Below the pieces are notes generated by a model that saw only the letters and a program-made list of their open reading frames with translations, made no database searches and was not told the DNA's origin. A stretch of 64,000 nt of DNA, taken from the NCBI GenBank assembly GCA_036265915.1, contig DATAOC010000040.1, positions 1-64,000 of the forward strand. The letters are read 5' to 3'. This DNA comes from AR12 sp036265915 (GTDB lineage Bacteria; Methylomirabilota; Methylomirabilia; Rokubacteriales; CSP1-6). Positions within the stretch are counted from its first letter, which is position 1. Each line of letters begins with the position of its first letter. A program made the position numbers and the translations under genes. This document shows, one piece after another, positions 42,836 to 51,788 of the stretch.

Positions 42836-43689
42836 CGGGGCGAGCGTTCGCCGACGGTCACGGAGACGTCACGCGGCTCGCCGCCCCGCACGATCGCCGC
42901 GACGACCGCCTGTCCGACCTGCTGGGGGCGCAGCACGGCTCGCAGATCCAGCGGCTCGGTGACGGCGGCGCCGCCGACCGCCACGACGATGTCGCCGATG
43001 AGCAGGCCGGCGCGCGCGGCCGGGCTGTCGGGCTGGACATCGACCACGATGACCGCCGTGCGCTGCTCGGTGCCGAGCCGCGTGCGCAGCGCCTCGCCCA
43101 GGCGCACCTGCTGGGTACCGACGCCGAGGTACGGCCGCGGCAGGTGACCGCGCCGCAGCAGCTCCTGCACGGTGCGCTCGACCGTCGCCGCCGGGATGGC
43201 GAGCTGCAGATGGCGGCCGGAGCCGGAGGTCGTGATTCCCGCGACATGTCCGCGGACGTCCACGAGCGGGCCGCCCGAGAAGCCCGGATAGAGCGTGAGG
43301 TCGAGGCGCAGGACACTGTCGTCGATGGCGCTGATCACGCCCCAGCTCGCGCGCGGGCCACGGCCGACCGCGAGCACGATGTGGCCCACACGCGGTGCAT
43401 CCGACGCGACGTCGGCGACGGCGAGGGGGCCGCCGTCGATCCGCAGCACGGCGAGGTCGATGGCGGGGTCGCGGCCGGCGACGGTCGCGGATATCGTCCG
43501 GCCGTCCGGCGCGGTGACGGTCACGTCCTCGTCGAGCTCGACCGTATGGTCCGCCGTGACGACGAGGCCCGACCGCCAGTGCACGCCGGTGGACCCGACA
43601 CGGCGCCGGCCGTTGACGCCCACGACGGCGCGGCTCGCATGCTCGACCGCGCCCGCAAGATCGTTGGAGAGGCTCAGTAGTGTGTTCAT
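42832..43689 (-). CDS. S1C serine protease with PDZ domain
   Basis: A 285-residue HtrA-type protease. The triad residues are present: His in VVTADHTVEL, Asp in DPAIDLAVLR and Ser in LYPGFSGGPLVD. A C-terminal PDZ domain (about residues 185-280) has RPYLGVGTQQVRL and PAARAGLLIGDIVVAVGG. No signal peptide is seen, unlike DegP/DegQ. The start MNTLLSL at ATG 43689 fits the fold; upstream residues look like non-coding sequence. It is the first gene of the protease/LuxR operon. Confidence 0.85.
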   Translation of the reverse strand: MNTLLSLSNDLAGAVEHASRAVVGVNGRRRVGSTGVHWRSGLVVTADHTVELDEDVTVTAPDGRTISATVAGRDPAIDLAVLRIDGGPLAVADVASDAPRVGHIVLAVGRGPRASWGVISAIDDSVLRLDLTLYPGFSGGPLVDVRGHVAGITTSGSGRHLQLAIPAATVERTVQELLRRGHLPRPYLGVGTQQVRLGEALRTRLGTEQRTAVIVVDVQPDSPAARAGLLIGDIVVAVGGAAVTEPLDLRAVLRPQQVGQAVVAAIVRGGEPRDVSVTVGERSPR

Positions 43690-43749
43690 GCCGTCAGCAT
43701 GCGCGCCGACGTGCGAGCAGGGAACCGCCCGAACGGACGGGCCCGGTCG

Positions 43750-43765
43750 TGCAAAGGACGCTCCG
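43750..43765 (-). promoter_or_regulatory. Candidate sigma-54 promoter for the protease operon
   Basis: CGGAGCGTCCTTTGCA on the minus strand has GG and GC exactly 10 bases apart and keeps TTTGCA, but differs from consensus at three positions in the -24 part. The transcript would start near 43738, 49 bases before the first protease gene. Confidence 0.35.
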
Positions 43766-43809
43766 ACGAGGCACAATATCGGCTCAACCACCCGTTGAAG
43801 GAGCCGCAC

Positions 43810-44289
43810 ATGGCGAAGGTCAAGCCGATCCCCGAGGGTCACAACAGCGTGTCACCCTATCTGATCGTGGACGGTGCGGAGCGCGCGCTCGATTTCTACA
43901 AGAAGGCGTTCGGCGCCACGGAATTGTTCCGACACGGCGGTCCGGACGGCAAGATCGGCCACGCCGAGGTGCGCATCGGCGACACCGTCGTCATGCTGGC
44001 CGATGTTCACCCGGAGTTCGACGCCAACGGTCCCCGCCATTTCGGCGGCTCGCCGGTCAGCCTGCATCTGTACGTCGAGGACGTCGACGCCGTCGCGGGG
44101 CGCGCCATTGCGGCCGGCGCCAAGGTGAAGCGGCCGGTGGCCGACCAGTTCTACGGCGACCGTCTCGGAACGCTGGAGGACCCGTTCGGCCATACCTGGC
44201 ACGTCTCGACGCACATCGAGGACGTCTCCGCCGAAGAGCTCGGCCGCCGCGCGGCCGCGGCGATGCAGGACCGGAAGAAGAGCTCGTAA
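43810..44289 (+). CDS. VOC/glyoxalase superfamily protein (PhnB-like)
   Basis: A 159-residue vicinal-oxygen-chelate protein resembling PhnB: VSPYLIVDGAERALDFYKKAFGA at the start, GHAEVRIGDTVVMLAD in the middle and RLGTLEDPFGHTWHVSTH at the end. Metal-binding capability is uncertain in this subgroup. AAGGAG precedes ATG 43810. The racemase-like gene follows after 11 bases, so they may be cotranscribed. Confidence 0.88.
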   Translation: MAKVKPIPEGHNSVSPYLIVDGAERALDFYKKAFGATELFRHGGPDGKIGHAEVRIGDTVVMLADVHPEFDANGPRHFGGSPVSLHLYVEDVDAVAGRAIAAGAKVKRPVADQFYGDRLGTLEDPFGHTWHVSTHIEDVSAEELGRRAAAAMQDRKKSS

Positions 44290-44300
44290 GGAGGCTCGAC

Positions 44301-45308
44301 ATGCGCGCGGATCGCGTGATCTCGACCATCGACTTCCACACCGCGGGCATCGGCATGCGTCTGGTCACGAGCGGCGTTGGCCGCCTGCCGGGCGACACCA
44401 TCGCCGACAAGCGGCGCTGGTTCCAGGAGCACCTCGATCATCTGCGCACGGGCCTCTGTCTGGAGCCGCGCGGGCATCGCGGGATGCTCATCGCCGTCAT
44501 GACCGAGCCGGTCACGCCGGCCGCGCAGTTCGGGCTGTTCTTCATCTACCCCGGCGGGTACTACGTCTCGTGCGGCGAGGGCACGATCGGTGCGGCCACG
44601 GTGGCCGTCGAGACGGGCATGGTGCCGCGCGCCGGCGCCGAGACGACGATCGTCATCGACACCGAGGCAGGGCCGGTCGAGACGCTCGCCCGCTCGGATG
44701 GTGATCGCGTGAGCGCGGTCACGCTCAGGTGGGCGCCCTCGTTCGTCGCGCTCGCGGAACAGCCGGTGGAGGTGGAGAGCGTCGGCGAGCTCGCGGTAAA
44801 CATCGCGGTCGGGGTCGGCAACGTCTTCGCGGTGGTCGAGGCCGACGCGCTCGGCGTTCGCGTGCGGCGCGAGCAGGCGCGGCGCATCGCCCAGCGCGGC
44901 ATGGCCGTGCGCGAGGCGGTCAACGCGCAGCTGCAGGTCGACGTGCCCGGCCTCGGCAAGACGAGCGTCGACAACGTGCTCGTCCACGAGCTGCCGGATC
45001 GCGATCGCGTGTCGCCGAACGCGCTCGTCTGGGGCCCCGGCCAGGTGGATGCGGCGCCGTGCGGCTCGGGCACCTGCGCGCGCATGGCGCTGTTCCACGC
45101 GCGCGGCCTGCTGGGCGTGGGGGAGACGTTCACGAGCCGGGGGCTGCTCGGCCTCGATTTCACCGGGCGGATCGCCGGCGAGACGACTGTGGAGGGTCGG
45201 CGCGCCATCCTGCCCGAGGTCACCGGCACCGCATATCTCACCGGCTTCGGGCAGGTGCTGTTCGATCCCACCGATCCGCTGCGCACGGGTTACCTGCTGG
45301 ACGCGTGA
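44301..45308 (+). CDS. Proline racemase / 4-hydroxyproline epimerase family protein
   Basis: A 335-residue enzyme of the proline racemase family. Both catalytic cysteines are present: near residue 91 in YVSCGEGTIGAA and near residue 253 in APCGSGTCARMA, so epimerase/racemase is more likely than the Cys/Thr dehydratase type. The first motif has E where most have H (MCGHG), which may shift specificity. AAGGAGG (44288-44294) precedes ATG 44301. The next gene is a D-amino-acid oxidase, matching the route from trans-4-L-hydroxyproline via the D-epimer. Confidence 0.88.
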   Translation: MRADRVISTIDFHTAGIGMRLVTSGVGRLPGDTIADKRRWFQEHLDHLRTGLCLEPRGHRGMLIAVMTEPVTPAAQFGLFFIYPGGYYVSCGEGTIGAATVAVETGMVPRAGAETTIVIDTEAGPVETLARSDGDRVSAVTLRWAPSFVALAEQPVEVESVGELAVNIAVGVGNVFAVVEADALGVRVRREQARRIAQRGMAVREAVNAQLQVDVPGLGKTSVDNVLVHELPDRDRVSPNALVWGPGQVDAAPCGSGTCARMALFHARGLLGVGETFTSRGLLGLDFTGRIAGETTVEGRRAILPEVTGTAYLTGFGQVLFDPTDPLRTGYLLDA

Positions 45309-45318
45309 GGAGCTCGCG

Positions 45319-46569
45319 ATGAAGACGCTCGTGCTCGGTGGCGGGGTGGTCGGCGTCACGACCGCGTACTTCCTGGCCAAGGCGGGCCACGAGGTGATGC
45401 TGCTGGAGCAGCAGGAGGAGCTCGGACTCGAGGCGACCGGAGGCAACGCCGGCATCATCGCGCCCGGTCACTCGTTCGCGTGGGCCTCGCCGCGCGCGCC
45501 GCGCATGCTGTGGCAGTCGCTGCGCGGCGGTGAGACGGCCATCCGCCTGCGTCTGTCGGCTGACCCTCAGCTCTACACCTGGGGGCTGCGGTTCCTGCGC
45601 GAGTGCACGTCCGAGCGCGCGCGGCGCAACACGCTCGTGAAGCTGCGGCTGTGCCAGTACAGCCAGCGCGTGCTCAACGACGTCGTGCGCGCCGAGGCCA
45701 TCGAGTACCACGCCATCACGCGGGGCGCGCTCTACCTGCACCGCGACCCGGCCGAGCTCGAGGCGGGCATCAAGAAGATGGCGCTGCTCGCCGAGCACGG
45801 ACAGAAGCAGGAGATCCTCGACGCCGCGGGCGTTGCGCGCCTGGAGCCGGCCTTCGAGCCCGTGAAGTCCAAGATCGCCGGCGCCATCCGCGACGTCGGC
45901 GACTCGAGCGGCGACTCGCGCCTGTTCACGCAGGAGCTCGGCCGCGTCGCGCGCGACAAGCACGGCGTCAGCATCCGGCTCGGCACGCGCGTCAACGCGC
46001 TCCGCGCGGATGGCGACCGCATCGCGGGCGTGGTGACGAGCGCCGGCGTGCTCACCGCCGACAGCTACGTGCTCGCGCTGGGCGTCGGGGCGCCGGCGGT
46101 GGCGCGCACCGCGGGCGTGCGGCTGCCGATCTATCCGGCCAAGGGCTACTCGTCGACGTTCCCGCTCAAGGCCGGTGGGCTGGCGCCCAGCATCTCCGGC
46201 GTCGACGAGCAGTGGCTGGTCGGCTGGTCGCGGCTCGGAGACCGGCTGCGGCTGACCTCCACCGCGGAGTTCGCCGGCTACGACTGGGGCTGGACGCCGC
46301 GCGACTTCAACAACATCCTGCGCCTGGCGCGTGATCTGTTTCCCGACGCCGCGGAGTACGATCGCGGCGAGTACCGTGCGTGCCTGCGGCCGATGACGCC
46401 CGACGGGCCACCCATTCTCGGCGTGGGCCGGCACCGAAACCTGTTCTTCAACTGTGGACACGGCCACATGGGGTGGACGATGGCATGCGGCACCGCCCGC
46501 ATCGTGACCGACCTCATGACCGGTCGCATGCCGGAGCTCGACCTGGAGGGTCTCACCGTCCGGCGCTGA
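45319..46569 (+). CDS. FAD-dependent D-amino acid oxidase/dehydrogenase (DadA-like)
   Basis: A 416-residue FAD enzyme of the DAO family. The dinucleotide site is TLVLGGGVVGVTTAYFLAKAG, the second conserved block is EATGGNAGIIAPGH and the C-terminal FAD region is CLRPMTPDGPPILG with FFNCGHGHMGWTMACGTA. It is like DadA and the cis-4-D-hydroxyproline oxidase subunits. It likely takes the D-epimer produced by the racemase-like enzyme 10 bases upstream. Confidence 0.9.
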   Translation: MKTLVLGGGVVGVTTAYFLAKAGHEVMLLEQQEELGLEATGGNAGIIAPGHSFAWASPRAPRMLWQSLRGGETAIRLRLSADPQLYTWGLRFLRECTSERARRNTLVKLRLCQYSQRVLNDVVRAEAIEYHAITRGALYLHRDPAELEAGIKKMALLAEHGQKQEILDAAGVARLEPAFEPVKSKIAGAIRDVGDSSGDSRLFTQELGRVARDKHGVSIRLGTRVNALRADGDRIAGVVTSAGVLTADSYVLALGVGAPAVARTAGVRLPIYPAKGYSSTFPLKAGGLAPSISGVDEQWLVGWSRLGDRLRLTSTAEFAGYDWGWTPRDFNNILRLARDLFPDAAEYDRGEYRACLRPMTPDGPPILGVGRHRNLFFNCGHGHMGWTMACGTARIVTDLMTGRMPELDLEGLTVRR

Positions 46570-46585
46570 ACCGGGCGCCGCCGCG

Positions 46586-47293
<708 letters not shown>

Positions 47294-47298
47294 CAGGG

Positions 47299-49272
47299 CT
47301 ATCGCGGCGCCGCCGGCGCCGGGGCCTCGAGGGCGGCGCCGGTGCCGAGGTATGCCTCGATCACGCGCGGGTGGCGCTGGATCTCCGCCGGCGTGCCCTC
47401 GGCGATGCGGGTGCCGTAATCGAGCACGGTGATGCGGTCGGAGATGCCCATGACCACTTCCATGTCGTGCTCGATGAGCAGGATCGAGAGCGCCAGCTCG
47501 CGCCGCAGCAGGCCGATGAGGTCGGTCAGCGTCTCCGTCTCGCGCGGATTCATGCCGGCCGTCGGCTCGTCGAGCAGCAGCAGGCGCGGCTCGGTCGCGA
47601 GCGCGCGGGCGATCTCGAGCCGCCGCTGATCGCCGTACGGCAGGTTGCGCGCGAGGTCGTCCGCCTTGCCGGCGAGGCCGACGAAGACAAGGAGCTCGCG
47701 CGCCCGCTCGCGCGCGCGGGCTTCCTCGACCCGCACGCTCGGCGGCCGCAGCACCGCGCCGGCAACGGTGGCCGACAGGCGGCAGTGCTCGCCGACCAGG
47801 ACGTTGTCGAGCACCGTCATTTGCGGGAACAGACGGATGGACTGAAAGGTCCGCGCGATGCCGCGCGCCACCACCGCATTCGGCCGCAGCCCGACCAGGC
47901 TCGCGCCGGCGAACGTGATCCGACCCTCGTCGGGTCGCACGAGCCCGGTCACCACGTTGAAGAACGTCGTCTTGCCGGCGCCGTTGGGGCCGATCAGCCC
48001 GACGATCGCCGCCGGCGGGACGACGAGATCGACCGCGTTGAGCGCGAGCACGCCGCCGAAGTGCTTCGTGAGGCCGGCGACCTCGAGCAGCGACGTCGCC
48101 GCCGTTGGCGCCCGGCCATCGCGTAGCCAGGCCGGGATCGCCTCGACGCGAGGCGGCGGCGCCGGCGCGGCCGGAGCCGGCTCCTCCGGCCCCTCGTCGG
48201 TGGCCACGGGCCGCATGCGCCGCCCGGCGAGGCCCTGTGGGCGCAGCAGCATGACGAGGACGAGGCCGAGCCCGAAGAAGAACCAGCGCCAGAGCGTGAG
48301 ATCCGCCGTGGCGAGGGCGGGAACGCCGAGCGTGCGTCCGGCGGCGCGCACGAAGAACGTGGTCTGGGTCAGCACCACGCGGTCGAAGACGGTGATCAGC
48401 ATCGCGCCGAGGACAACGCCGCCGAGGCTGCCGGCGCCGCCGAGCACGACCATGCACAGCAGCATGATCGACACCTGGAACTCGAACGCACCCGGCGTGA
48501 TCGCCTGTAGCTTCGCCGCGTAGATCGAGCCCGCGAAGCCGGAGAACGAGGCGCCGAGCGCGAAGGCCAGCAGCTTGGTCGAGACCGGGTTGACGCCGGT
48601 GCAGTCCGCGGCCGTCTCGTCCTCGCGGATGGCCATCCACGCGCGACCCAGGCGCGAGTCGCGCAGGCGGCTCATCGCCCACAGCGACAGCGCGCCGACG
48701 ATGAGGATGAGGAAGTACCACGGCACGGGATCGGTCTCGAACGGCACGCCGGGCAGGTACGGACGGCCCACGGGGTTGACGCCGTTCTCGCCACCCGTGA
48801 GATTCAGCCGCTCGATCGGGCGCCAGCCACCGATGTCGATGGTGACGTCTCCGAGATTGCGGATGGCCACCGGGATGATCTCGCCGAAGCCGAGCGTGAT
48901 GATGGCCAGGTAATCGCCGCGCACGCGCAGGGTCGGGGCGCCGATCACGACGCCGAGCAGCGCCGAGACCGCGGCCGCCACCCAGATGCAGAGCCAGAAG
49001 CTCCACGCGTGGCCGTAGAGCGGCGAGCCCAGCACCGGCGAGTTGAGCAGTCCCATCGCGTAGGCGCCGATGGCGAAGAACGCCGCGTACCCGAGGTCCA
49101 GCAGCCCCGCGTAGCCGACCACGATGTTCAGACCGAGCGCGAGCAGCACGTAGATCATGCCGTCGGAGACGGCGTGCACGGTGTGCAGCCCGAGGGCGGC
49201 GTCCAGGAACGGATAGGCCGTCAGCGCGATGACGAGCAGGAGCGGGCCACGCCAGTCACGCCTTGTCGGCAC
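47299..49272 (-). CDS. Fused Liv permease-ATPase (LivM-LivG)
   Basis: A 657-residue fusion, GTG start at 49272. Residues 1-355 are LivM with LNIVVGYAGLLDLGYAAFF and AIREDETAADCTGVN. Residues about 395-645 are LivG with Walker A GPNGAGKT near 425, the normal LivG signature LPYGDQRRLEIARAL and Walker B LLLLDEPTAGMNP. A proline- and alanine-rich linker (residues about 360-390) joins them. Unlike the fusion at 33.4 kb its signature is intact. It overlaps livH by 17 bases. Confidence 0.93.
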   Translation of the reverse strand: MPTRRDWRGPLLLVIALTAYPFLDAALGLHTVHAVSDGMIYVLLALGLNIVVGYAGLLDLGYAAFFAIGAYAMGLLNSPVLGSPLYGHAWSFWLCIWVAAAVSALLGVVIGAPTLRVRGDYLAIITLGFGEIIPVAIRNLGDVTIDIGGWRPIERLNLTGGENGVNPVGRPYLPGVPFETDPVPWYFLILIVGALSLWAMSRLRDSRLGRAWMAIREDETAADCTGVNPVSTKLLAFALGASFSGFAGSIYAAKLQAITPGAFEFQVSIMLLCMVVLGGAGSLGGVVLGAMLITVFDRVVLTQTTFFVRAAGRTLGVPALATADLTLWRWFFFGLGLVLVMLLRPQGLAGRRMRPVATDEGPEEPAPAAPAPPPRVEAIPAWLRDGRAPTAATSLLEVAGLTKHFGGVLALNAVDLVVPPAAIVGLIGPNGAGKTTFFNVVTGLVRPDEGRITFAGASLVGLRPNAVVARGIARTFQSIRLFPQMTVLDNVLVGEHCRLSATVAGAVLRPPSVRVEEARARERARELLVFVGLAGKADDLARNLPYGDQRRLEIARALATEPRLLLLDEPTAGMNPRETETLTDLIGLLRRELALSILLIEHDMEVVMGISDRITVLDYGTRIAEGTPAEIQRHPRVIEAYLGTGAALEAPAPAAPR

Positions 49273-50194
49273 TGGCCTCCCCCATGAGCCCGCGCGGGCG
49301 GAAGACGAGCACCACGATGAGAATCGAGAAGACGATGGCGTTCGTCCAGCGCGCGGAGACGTACTGGTCGCTCCACGCCGACAGGAAGCCGATCAACAGC
49401 CCGCCCAGCGCCGCACCGCTCATGCTGCCGATGCCGCCGAGGACGGCCGCCGTGAACGCGCGCAGACCGGCCTGGTAGCCCATCCACCACTGGCCGATGT
49501 TGTAGTACATGCCCTGAATGATCCCGGCCGCGCCCGCGAGCGCACCGCCGACGAAGAAGGTGATGAGGATCATGCGCTCGACGTCGATGCCCATCGCCTG
49601 TGCGGTCTCGCGGTCCTGGGCCGTGGCGCGCATGGCCTTGCCCCAGCGCGTGTGCGTCACGAAGTAGTGCAGGCCGAGCATGAGGGGCACGGTGGCGACC
49701 ACGACCAGCACGTCCTTCGTGGTGATGAAGATGGCGGAGTCCACGCCGAACCACTCGCGCAGGATGTCGACCGACGGGAACACGTCAGGATAGGCGATCG
49801 GGGCCGGTCCCTTCCACAGCAGCGCCACGTTCTCCAGCATGAACGACACACCGATGGCGGTGATGAGCGGCGCCAGCCGGGTGGATCGCCGCAGCGGGCG
49901 GTAGGCCACGCGGTCGATGGCGACGTTCAGCGCCGCCGTCGACAGCATCGTGAGCAGGAAGACCAGCGGCAAGACGGTGAGGAGCTGCCAGCCGGCGAGG
50001 GCGCCGCTCACGCCGAGCAGCGTGAACCACATCAGCGAGATGAACAGCCCCAGCATGAAGACGTCGCCGTGGGCGAAGTTGATGAGCTCGATGATCCCGT
50101 AGACCATCGTGTAGCCGAGCGCGATCAGCGCAAAGACCGCCCCGCGGGTCAGGCCGTTGATGCTCTGCTGAACCAGAACTTCCCACCAGGTCAT
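49256..50194 (-). CDS. livH: Liv-type ABC permease LivH
   Basis: A 312-residue permease: MTWWEVLVQQSINGLTRGAV, then MVYGIIELINFAHGDVFMLG and the loop KAMRATAQDRETAQAMGID. It has about eight membrane segments. ATG 50194 was chosen because translation further upstream would run through a hairpin array of non-coding character. No clear Shine-Dalgarno is seen and the start codon lies inside a possible hairpin, so its translation may be controlled by mRNA structure. Confidence 0.92.
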   Translation of the reverse strand: MTWWEVLVQQSINGLTRGAVFALIALGYTMVYGIIELINFAHGDVFMLGLFISLMWFTLLGVSGALAGWQLLTVLPLVFLLTMLSTAALNVAIDRVAYRPLRRSTRLAPLITAIGVSFMLENVALLWKGPAPIAYPDVFPSVDILREWFGVDSAIFITTKDVLVVVATVPLMLGLHYFVTHTRWGKAMRATAQDRETAQAMGIDVERMILITFFVGGALAGAAGIIQGMYYNIGQWWMGYQAGLRAFTAAVLGGIGSMSGAALGGLLIGFLSAWSDQYVSARWTNAIVFSILIVVLVFRPRGLMGEASADKA

Positions 50195-50227
50195 ATCGAG
50201 ATGGGGGGCCCCGATATGGCCCCCCAT
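50192..50227 (-). promoter_or_regulatory. Overlapping alternative hairpins at the livH start codon
   Basis: Two perfect inverted repeats overlap. ATGGGGGGCC/GGCCCCCCAT (50201-50210 with 50218-50227, 10 bp, loop 7) and CATATCG/CGATATG (50192-50198 with 50212-50218, 7 bp). The second includes the livH ATG. The arm positions make the two structures compete, so they could switch access to the start codon. Confidence 0.5.
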
Positions 50228-50241
50228 ACCCCCCAGCGCTC

Positions 50242-50396
50242 GGCGCGCCGCGGCGAAGCCGCGGCGCGCCGCGGGAGCCGGACCACCGTCTGCGAGCGTC
50301 GTGCGCGCCCGCGCTCGGCGCGCCGCGGCGAAGCGGTGGCGCGCCTCCGGAGCCGGACCCTGCGCTCGGCACGTCGCGGACAAGCCGCGACGTGCC
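50242..50396 (-). repeat. Array of three related hairpins (REP-like)
   Basis: Three imperfect palindromes lie in the space between the binding-protein stop and livH: 50242-50270 (13-bp stem, GAA loop; one more outer pair), 50317-50345 (same with one mismatch and one G-U) and 50368-50396 (12-bp stem, ACAAG loop). Each is preceded by GCGCTCGGC; copies 1 and 2 are followed by GGAGCCGGACC. Copy 3 differs from copy 1 at two stem pairs, and both changes are compensated on the other arm. This fits mRNA-stabilising elements that raise binding-protein levels over permease. Confidence 0.7.
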
Positions 50397-50422
50397 TCGA
50401 CGGGCGCACCACAGTGGCCGCG

Positions 50423-51688
50423 CTACTCGAGGATCGTCTCGAAGGCGAACTTGCAGCCGAGGGGCGAGTCGGCTTTCACGGCCTTGAAGCCCGACATGGT
50501 GTCGTAGTCGACGTCACCGTTCTCGTCGAAGCTCCACTTGCCGTTGATGCCCTCGAAGTTCTTGGTGGACGCGATCGCCTTGCGCAGGGCCTCTCGCTTG
50601 GCGGTCGGGTCCTTGGCGCGCTCGATCTCGGACGCGGCGCGCTTGATGGCCTCGATGATCACGCGGCCGCCCTCGGCGGCATAGAGCGCGTAGGACGTCG
50701 GCTCCTTGCCGAACTTCGCCTTGTACGTCTCGTAGGTCTTGGCGCCGACGCCGCGCATCTTCTCGAACGGCAGGCCGGCGAACGTGATGCGCATGTCGGT
50801 CGCGAGGGCGGCGTCGCAGGTGGCGCCCTTCAGCAGCTCCTCCTCGAGCAGGCCGTCCGGGCCCATGAAGCGCGTGCGCGGCGACGTCAGGCCGACCTCC
50901 TTCATCTGACGAATCACGACCTGGGCGCCGGTCTCGATGACGCCGCCGAGGTAGACGAGATCCGCACCGCTGGCGCGGATCTTCGTGAGCACCGGCTTCT
51001 GGTCCGGCTGCTTCCAGTCGATGCCTTCGTTGGCCACGACCGGCAGCCCGAGCTTCTTCGCGGTCGCCTCGAAGACGTCGGCGATGCCCTTGCCGTACAG
51101 CTCCTGGTCGTTGAGGATGTAAACCTTCTTCACGCCCATCCGCTTGGCCCACTTGGCGGCCACCGCGCCCTGGATGTCGTCGGCCGGGATCGGACGGAAG
51201 TAGTTCACGAACCCGGCCGGCCGGTAGATCTCGGGCTCGCCGGGTGCGGCGCCCCGCTTCTTCGTGAGGCCGGGGTAGGTGTTGGCCGGCGTCATCTGCG
51301 CCATGTGCGCGCGGTTCGTGATGGGGATCGAGACCTTGGCCGCGCCGGAGTTGTAGGTGCCGATGTAGACGATGGCGAGCGGATCGGCGACCGCCTTGTT
51401 GGCGTTCTCCGCCTCCACGGCGCCGTCCCACTTGCCGGTCTGCGGCGAGGCGTCGTCGAGGTTCACGACCTCCAGGCAGTAGCCGGCGACGACGCCGTTG
51501 ACCTCGGACACGGCGAGATCGACGCCGTTCTTCATGCCGGTGCCCTCGGGCAGCATCGCGCCCTGCATCGGCCACGACGTGTAGAAGCGGAGCTTGCCCT
51601 TGGGACACTGCTGGGCGGAGGCGCTGCCGCCGGCGGCGGCGACACTGAGCAGCACGACGGCGAGGGCGATGGAGCGGGACACTCTCAT
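50423..51688 (-). CDS. Liv-type ABC substrate-binding protein
   Basis: A 421-residue periplasmic binding protein with a Sec signal (MRVSRSIALAVVLLSVAAA, likely cut after SASA). The mature protein has KLRFYTSWPMQGAMLPEGTG and a conserved GTYNSGAAKVSIPITN. It is the head gene of the third Liv operon. GGAGGT lies before ATG 51688. The ligand is unknown; the neighbouring DUF1989 pair hints at a urea- or guanidine-type compound but this is only context. Confidence 0.92.
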   Translation of the reverse strand: MRVSRSIALAVVLLSVAAAGGSASAQQCPKGKLRFYTSWPMQGAMLPEGTGMKNGVDLAVSEVNGVVAGYCLEVVNLDDASPQTGKWDGAVEAENANKAVADPLAIVYIGTYNSGAAKVSIPITNRAHMAQMTPANTYPGLTKKRGAAPGEPEIYRPAGFVNYFRPIPADDIQGAVAAKWAKRMGVKKVYILNDQELYGKGIADVFEATAKKLGLPVVANEGIDWKQPDQKPVLTKIRASGADLVYLGGVIETGAQVVIRQMKEVGLTSPRTRFMGPDGLLEEELLKGATCDAALATDMRITFAGLPFEKMRGVGAKTYETYKAKFGKEPTSYALYAAEGGRVIIEAIKRAASEIERAKDPTAKREALRKAIASTKNFEGINGKWSFDENGDVDYDTMSGFKAVKADSPLGCKFAFETILE

Positions 51689-51746
51689 GATGGACCTCCG
51701 CGCTCGGAGTTATGATCCGGAACGCCTATGGGCCGCGCGTACGAGA

Positions 51747-51775
51747 CTAGACTATGACTGCTCGCTCCTTGTCAA
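51747..51775 (-). promoter_or_regulatory. Candidate promoter with perfect -35
   Basis: TTGACA on the minus strand at 51770-51775; no -10 at 17 bases is good (GTCTAG), while TAGTCT lies at a 15-base spacer. It would serve the third Liv operon, about 55 bases from its first start codon. Confidence 0.35.
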
Positions 51776-51788
51776 CCGAGGTGAGGCG

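Noticed and set aside
50201..50227. H-type pseudoknot at the livH start
   Set aside because: The connector between the stems is only two bases while the first stem has 10 bp, which cannot span the groove unless the stem opens. Competing hairpins explain the same complementarity more simply.
50242..50396. CRISPR array
   Set aside because: The three copies are imperfect hairpins with unequal spacing and changed arms, there are no unique spacers of constant size and no cas genes.
51700..51788. Guanidine riboswitch upstream of the DUF1989 genes
   Set aside because: I looked for the ACGGG-type conserved loops of the known guanidine classes and did not see them in this short region.
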